10,429 nucleotides of DNA. Origin: Pigoraptor vietnamica (taxonomy: Eukaryota > Opisthokonta > Filasterea). Below the pieces are notes generated by a model that had not been told where the DNA came from, searched no databases, and saw only the letters and a list, made by a program, of their open reading frames with translations. Positions 5,504 to 10,429 of this stretch are shown one piece after another. The position numbers and the translations under genes are program-made. The stretch's first letter is position 1, and the number at the start of each line of letters is the position of its first letter. The DNA is taken from assembly GCA_943704525.1 (NCBI GenBank), contig CALSCQ010000993.1, positions 1 through 10,429 on the forward strand, given 5' to 3'.

Positions 5504-6622
5504 ATGGATTACGGCGACGTGTGGTCGCATCCCACAGAGGGCACCTGTGCGCTCATAATGGAGAGGATGCGACGCGACCACGCGTTCAAAGCAGCCGTCG
5601 AAGGCTCTGTCGCGCGCACGAAGAAAATCTTCCCTCCAGAGACTATCGACCTCGATGCCCCCTTTTCATGCGCCAATTCGACGGAGATATTAAGCGCTCT
5701 GTCGCCGCGTCCTCAGTCTGACGCTTCTCACTTTCAACTGCCCAGCGCAATGGCTGCAGCCCCTTCGACAATTGCAAGCCTCGATTCGTGTCCGATTGGA
5801 GGCGACGTCTCATTACACTCTCCCCTGGCTTCCGTGGGCGACGTTGGAGCGAACCGCAATCCGCTGTATGGCGTGACTTTCTCGAGCGAGGACGTCGTCG
5901 AGTGTGCGTTTCGCATGTGTCGCGAGGGGCGCTGCCGCTCCCTCCTCGTGCACTCGTTTGCGAATCCCGAATTCGCGGGCGGTCCCAGGCCGTATTGCGG
6001 GCGTTCGCAGGAGGAAGCGCTGTGTCGCGTGTCCACTCTCCCGTTCGCCATCAACACGGGCCTCGGCTTTCAGCGCACGACCGAGGGCCTCTTCCCCTTT
6101 AAGATGACCGCATTAATCGACGACCGCCGAAGCGCCATCCGCAACATCAGCGGCGCAACTCACGTCGGGCTCTACACTCCCGACGTGCAGTTGATCAGGC
6201 GCGGGGAATCGGCCGGATTTGCGATCATTCCACCGGGCGCAGGGGCTGGCGGTAGTGAGCCGTCTTTCGCCGTTGCGACCGTGGCTGCGATGGACTTCAC
6301 CCTGTTAGAGAATCGGCGGTTGCTGAGTTCGGATGGGACGCGCTACGGAGACTTTGCACGCGACGAAATGCGAAGGATTGTGTCGGCCATGCTGGAGCAC
6401 GCGGCGTCGCGAGGACACGACGCACTTCTCCTCGGAGCCTTCGGGTGCCAGGCGTTTGAAAACCCGCCTCACGATGTCGCGCGCCTGTTTCGCGAGTTGC
6501 TGTGCGAGCGACCTCGGTATCGCCAGTCATTTCGCACGATTCACTTCGCGATCCCATCGCCCGAACTGCTCGACCTGTTCGTGAAAGTCTTTCGAACCTC
6601 CGATCAACCGCTGCCGATTTAG
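5504..6622 (+). CDS. TIGR02452 / microbial-type PARG-like macrodomain protein, 372 aa
   Basis: This is predicted to belong to the family of microbial-type poly(ADP-ribose) glycohydrolase-like proteins, which bind or cleave ADP-ribose. The key evidence is residues 154-172: NPEF, then AGG-PRPYCGRS-QEEA, matching the glycine-rich loop plus QEE catalytic signature of this family. The third Gly of the usual GGG is Pro161 here. Further support comes from VGLYTPDVQLIRRGE (about 220-234), and GAFGCQAFENPP (311-322) with VARLF after it, matching the family's C-terminal G-x-F-G-C-G-x-x-x-NPP pattern. Residues about 60-115 are a Ser/Pro/Ala-rich insertion of low conservation. The ATG at 5504 was chosen because it sits in GCCATGG, a good eukaryotic start context, and the frame upstream is microsatellite. 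No intron is needed. Codons are GC-rich at third positions, unlike the viral genes. Activity is not proven, given the Pro in the loop. Confidence 0.8.
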   Translation: MDYGDVWSHPTEGTCALIMERMRRDHAFKAAVEGSVARTKKIFPPETIDLDAPFSCANSTEILSALSPRPQSDASHFQLPSAMAAAPSTIASLDSCPIGGDVSLHSPLASVGDVGANRNPLYGVTFSSEDVVECAFRMCREGRCRSLLVHSFANPEFAGGPRPYCGRSQEEALCRVSTLPFAINTGLGFQRTTEGLFPFKMTALIDDRRSAIRNISGATHVGLYTPDVQLIRRGESAGFAIIPPGAGAGGSEPSFAVATVAAMDFTLLENRRLLSSDGTRYGDFARDEMRRIVSAMLEHAASRGHDALLLGAFGCQAFENPPHDVARLFRELLCERPRYRQSFRTIHFAIPSPELLDLFVKVFRTSDQPLPI

Positions 6623-7573
6623 TTGCCACACGCCGGCATTGAAAGTTAACGACCGGCTGAGTCTTTGGCCTCAGTGTCCAGCTCCGACCTCAACGGCTCA
6701 GCGGCACTGCCCGTCGGCAAGCCCGGCGGGGGCCGATCACAGCCCGGGCGGCGCCGGCCCGCCGTCCGAGCACCCGTGATTGAAACCGGTCGGCAAAGAA
6801 GCATTGGGCGAGTCTTATCGCAGTTAATGAATTTCGGTGAAGGTTGTTGTTGCTTACGGTGAGCGGGCGGTACCCTCGGCAGTCTCGACAACGGCCAAGC
6901 TGACCGGCCTGCCTATCGATGGTAACCGGAGGTGAGGAGCCTTTTTTTTTGGCAGCCACAGATTAGCGAGATTGCGGCAAAAGAGTCATCGGCTTATTAT
7001 TTGCACGACGACCCCGGTTTAATTCCCAACTCGAGGGGCAAAATAAAATCAATAAATAAAGCGCACGAGTATCGACAATGTATGCCATTCTCTTTCTCAC
7101 ACTGCAATTTAATCGGTGGGCTCCTCATGAATGCGTTGCCAGGCAGCCAACATCGCCATTTACGGCATTTATCTCCCCTGGGACCAATCATCGGAGCCCC
7201 AGGCGGCCGTGCCCCACATTCTATCCCACGCATAATTGCACACGCGGCCGGTTGCCATAGGCAGCGGGGCCATCGCAGACGCAATACGATTGCAGTACCA
7301 CGCCATTTCCACTTTCGGCTCCCCAGACAACGCCGGGAATCTTTGCATCCAGAATCACTTCCCACGCCGCGTTCGTCCTGGCGTCTTTTCTTTTTACGAT
7401 CCATTTCCGAATACGTATTTCCTGCTCTCCCTTAGGTTCTTTTCCCCCCTGAAAGTCCGCGGGATTACTGCTCTCGAACGAAGACTGATTGTCGCCGCTG
7501 CTCAAATGTGGCTCTGCAATCGCGTGTGCTGAGGGGGGAGACCGCTTCTTGTTGTGACAGATTTTCTTTACGA
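6623..7573. other. Intergenic region without a supported gene
   Basis: These 951 bases hold no gene I can defend. The first part (6640-6800) is very GC-rich and can pair with itself, for example GCCGA 6732-6736 with TCGGC 6790-6794 and TCAC 6737-6740 with GTGA 6776-6779. A T9 run lies at 6942-6950. AATAAA hexamers are at 7042-7060. Between 7221 and 7505 the minus strand has an open frame with protein-like composition but no recognised family. The right end must contain the promoter of the spliced gene starting at 7574, but no clear TATA box is seen. Confidence 0.5.
7042..7060 (+). terminator. Cluster of AATAAA polyadenylation-type signals
   Basis: AATAAA occurs at 7042-7047, 7051-7056 and 7055-7060. 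It lies 420 bases past the PARG-like stop codon, so it would imply a long 3' untranslated region if used by that gene. It could also be chance in an A-rich spot. Confidence 0.3.
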
Positions 7574-10429
7574 ATGGCGCCGGCTGGCCACGCCGGTCGC
7601 CGCCGGCGATGGGCGTCGACGCAAATATTGTGGGTCGTTGCGACTCTCGCCCTGTGTGTCGCCCACGTGCTCGGAGACAGTAATATGCCGGCTAGCGAAA
7701 ATATCCCCGGGAGAGGTGGGTAACGGCGGATGCACAACCAGTTTTTGCTGCGGCACAATACTTCTTTCCATTGTTGCATCAAATTGTTGTAGTGCTGCTG
7801 CTGAGGACTTCTTCTTTACTTCTTGCTTTTGTGCCCGGTTACCAACCACTTGGCTGGCACGCCCTTGCAGATCTTGCGTTCGGCCTTGAGATGGAGTTTG
7901 CCGGGCTCGGCGAGAGAATGCGCCTGTCGCACATCAACAACATTACGGCAGAGAATTACGAGGCCGTCATTGGCGCTTTTGCGGGGCCCGTGTTTAACGA
8001 TCACGCGCCGGTGATTGAGCACGAGGTCCTCTCGGTGCCCCACCCTCAATTCCCGAACAAATTCGAGCCCCGTCGGGTAAGCATTCGCTTGAACTCGCCT
8101 TGCTTTGTTACCGGCTAGTGATGTCTTTCGGCTCAACGAATCGTTCCGTCTCGTTGCAGGTTCGCACCGCCGCGTGGGTGGACCCCAAGGGTCGCACGTG
8201 GAAGGTCACCGCCGAGTACGTGACTGCAATGGGCGTGTACGACGGCTACGAAGTCGTCTTCCCACCCATGACAGACTCAACCGACGCGGAGGCGGTTGCG
8301 CAAGCGCTTTGGTCCTCCGGGCTGCTTACCAAGGGCGAGAAGTCGGCGACGCACGTCCACGTCAACGGCACGTGTCTGATGAGCGGTCCTGGCGACGATC
8401 CGACGTCGAAGGCACTCGGTCTGGCGAACCTGCTCGTCCTCCACGAGAAGTACGAGGCGATCATCCGCCGCCTCTTCCAGACGCGGCACTTTGGCGGGTC
8501 GATGAACCGCTTCGCGCGCTCGCTCAGCGACGTGCACCCGGGGCTCATCGAGCGCATCGCCAAGATTGCACGCCAACAGCGCGGTAACCTGACGGTCAAG
8601 GCCATCACGAATGTGTTCCAGCGCTTTGCGGGCGCCGAGCACGCGTTTGCCGGCGTTGCGCCGGACGTCTCCGTGGACAACATCACGGGCCCGCTCGGCC
8701 GCTTCCACGCTCTGCGTCGGCTGTGGAAGTACCATAGCCTCAACGTGGCCAATCTCATCCCGCTCAATCCGGGCTTCTCGGGCCACAAGACGACGGTGGA
8801 GTTCCGCGCCTTCGACCTCCTGTCGGCGCCGGACGTCGAGCTGGCCATTGAGTTTTGCCGAGCGCTCGTCAACAAGGCGTGCTCGGACGCGGCGAACAAC
8901 GTCCCCGTCAAGTCGAAAGGCCAGCTTCCGCGCGTGCCCGTTGGTGGCGAGGCAGCCGTCGATCTGCTCCCGCACGATCCCCAGGCCGTTCGCGAGGCCA
9001 TTGTCGACTTTCTCTCGCTCCTCGGTCTCGATGCCGTTCGGTTTGCGCCGCTGCTCGACGCCGTCCGCGAGGAGACGTCGGAGAGCTGGGCCGAGAGCAT
9101 GATCGAACTCGACGACGTTCCAATGTGGCAGCCTCCCGTCGTGATTGTGGACCCCAACGGTGTCGTGATCGACAACCAGCAGGGACAGCAGCGGCAGCGC
9201 CGCGGAACGCGTATCGGTAACCTGGTGCGGAGGGGACGTGCGGCCGAGGAGGAGCCCGTGATCGAGGAGGAGGAGCCGGCGCCGGCGGACAGCGCAAGCG
9301 ATCCCTTTGCCGCCATTTTTGCGGATGTTGGCAGGGCCGTCGACCGTCAGGCCTTCCCTCGCAAGAATGCCATGGACCCGTTCGACGAGGAAGAGACGTG
9401 GGACTTTGGCGAAGAGCGGAAGAACTACAACTCTCGGCCGAAGCGGCGCTCGGACGACGAGGTGTGGGCCGAGGCGTTTATGGCCCTGTCGAGCCTGACG
9501 TCTTGCTGCCCGAACCCGTGCAAGAATGGTGGTACGTGCATCGAGGAGGACAAGGGCATCTCATGCGAGTGCCGCGACGGATTTTACGGCCCCTTCTGCG
9601 AGCACGGGGTCATTCTATCGAGCGGCTTTAGCGGCTCGGCCAGCGGCTTTTCGTTCATGTTATCTTCGTCGTTTGCGCAGCGGACGACGTCCGCGTTTTT
9701 TCCGACGCAGTGTGCCACGTCGACGCACCACATCCGACCGACGGCAACGCAAAAGCATACGACGCGCCATCCGTCGCACACGGGTCACCCGCGGTCGACG
9801 CACAGCCCGCCGCCGCGCTCGACGAACCATCCGTCGCCGCACTCGACACACCATCCCCCGCCTCATTCAAGTCACCCCCCGCCGCCGCACTCAACGCACA
9901 AGCCCCCGCCGCACTCAACGCAGCACCCGCCGCCCCATTCGACACACCATTCGACGAAGCCGTCGAGCCGTTTCCACACGTCGACGTCGGTCCCGTTTAC
10001 GTCGGACATATTCATCTCCGTTGAGACGCCGACGTCAACTATCGAAATCGAGGAGCCCTCGTCGTCGGCCATTATTTTCGAGTCGTCCAGCATCGAAGCG
10101 ACATCCAGCCTCGAAGCGACTTCCAGCATCGAAGCGCCTTCCAGCGTCGAGGCGCCGTCCAGCCGAGAGGAAGTGCGGAGCTCCAGCGTGGCAGTCAAGT
10201 CAACTGAGACGTCAAAGGCGGAGCCGGCCGGAACAAGCAGTAGAGTTCCGGAGTCATCTCACACCCCAGAGGCAACAAGGACTTCGGCGCAGGCTTCGAG
10301 CACCGCGACGCCGGCGGGCAGCTCGCAGCCTCGGTCGACGACGGCTCTCTCCGCATCGGCGAAGAAGAACGCGATCAAGGTCACCTTCGCCAACCTGGAC
10401 CAACAGACGTTCCAAACACAGTACGAGTC
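7574..10429 (+). CDS. Secreted amidoligase-domain protein with EGF-like module and Ser/Thr/His-rich stalk, 3' partial
   Basis: Exons are 7574-7715, 7871-8076 and 8160 to beyond 10429; the phases join cleanly and 872 codons are visible. Exon 1 encodes a signal peptide: RRRR, then the hydrophobic ILWVVATLALCVAHVLG at about residues 18-34. Residues about 49-400 form a putative amidoligase (ATP-dependent amide-bond-forming, glutamine-synthetase-like fold). FGLEMEF, YEVVFPPM, THVHVNG, KYEAIIRRLF and KTTVEFRAFD are the conserved-type motifs. Acidic, low-complexity sequence follows. An EGF-like domain with six cysteines, CPNPCKNGGTC through GFYGPFC, lies at about 565-597 (9504-9602). Next come a PPPHSTH-type repeat region (about 640-725) and SSIEAT/SSIEAP repeats (about 760-785). 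The visible end (AIKVTFANLDQQTF) looks like the first strand of another extracellular domain. The natural amidoligase substrate is unknown. The secretory signal plus EGF module points to the cell surface or outside. Strong GC at third positions supports the exons. Confidence 0.8.
7716..7870 (+). other. Intron 1 of the amidoligase gene
   Basis: The donor is GAG|GTGGGT and the acceptor CCCTTGCAG|AT, giving a 155-base GT-AG intron. Exon 1 ends after one codon base and exon 2 supplies the other two, so the frame is kept and the signal peptide joins DLAFGLEMEF. An alternative acceptor at 7791-7792 (GTTGTAG) is also in phase. It would add about 26 residues whose codons are T-rich, unlike the flanking exons, so it is less likely. 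Confidence 0.6.
8077..8159 (+). other. Intron 2 of the amidoligase gene
   Basis: GTAAGC at 8077 and TTGCAG ending at 8159 bound an 83-base intron in phase 0. It contains an in-frame stop, and removal joins the amidoligase sequence before and after it without loss of frame. The splice sites are the strongest in the window. Confidence 0.8.
9719..9990 (+). repeat. CAC/CCG/ACG repeat tract encoding a His/Pro/Thr/Ser stalk
   Basis: Irregular 15-24-base units such as CCGCCGCACTCAACGCAC recur and encode PPPHSTH-like units. The tract is internal to the amidoligase gene. Copies vary in third positions, so the repeat is old or under selection at protein level. Thr/Ser density suggests O-glycosylation; His density suggests possible metal binding. 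Both are inferences. Confidence 0.6.

Noticed and set aside
6600-7573. tRNA gene
   Set aside because: No sequence matching the conserved T-loop/B-box pattern with a compatible cloverleaf was found on either strand.
7771-8118. Start of the amidoligase gene at TTG 7771
   Set aside because: TTG starts are not expected in a eukaryotic nuclear gene, and no in-frame ATG precedes it. A spliced first exon with a clear signal peptide explains the gene better.
8246-9316. 356-aa minus-strand open frame
   Set aside because: It is the antisense of the amidoligase exon. GC-rich third positions remove stop codons on the opposite strand, and the translation is Ser/Arg-rich with no motifs.

Overview
The window is a join between a virus-like block and ordinary nuclear DNA of a unicellular eukaryote. 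Bases 1 to about 4,800 carry five same-strand, intron-free, closely spaced genes: a FtsK/HerA-type packaging ATPase, an unrecognised 187-aa protein, a penton-like minor capsid protein, a small basic protein, and a double-jelly-roll-type major capsid protein. This is the morphogenesis module of a Polinton-like virus (PLV), Polinton or adintovirus-type element. The left part of the element lies outside the window, so integrase, polymerase, protease and terminal repeats cannot be checked. Spacers in this block are A/T-rich and contain strong palindromes and a shared A/T motif ahead of two late-type genes.

Two of the five viral genes look damaged. The ATPase reading frame has no in-frame ATG before its Walker A motif. 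The capsid gene changes frame near base 4,600. Together with neighbouring host genes this suggests an integrated, decaying copy, although sequencing or assembly error is a real alternative.

Bases 4,800-5,500 form a complex junction: two TCACGTGA palindromes, two G-quadruplex motifs on opposite strands, short tandem repeats, a perfect 24-bp palindrome beside a second hairpin, then a T13 run and a GT microsatellite. No terminal inverted repeat or target-site duplication can be assigned from this window alone.

From about 5,500 onward the sequence is GC-rich and host-like. A single-exon gene (5504-6622) encodes a microbial-type PARG/TIGR02452-family protein, behind a TATA box. About 950 bases follow with no gene I can support. 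A large spliced gene then starts near 7574 and runs off the right edge. It encodes a signal peptide, a putative amidoligase domain, an EGF-like domain, a His/Pro/Ser/Thr-rich stalk and Ser/Glu repeats. GT-AG introns, TATA boxes, absence of Shine-Dalgarno sites and the EGF module all indicate a eukaryote. A holozoan protist, amoebozoan or early fungus-like lineage would fit, but I cannot name the species.

Functionally the left genes would package DNA and build an icosahedral particle. The two right genes look like host genes, one for ADP-ribose metabolism and one for a secreted or surface-attached amide-bond-forming enzyme. Nothing in the sequence links them to the virus other than proximity.
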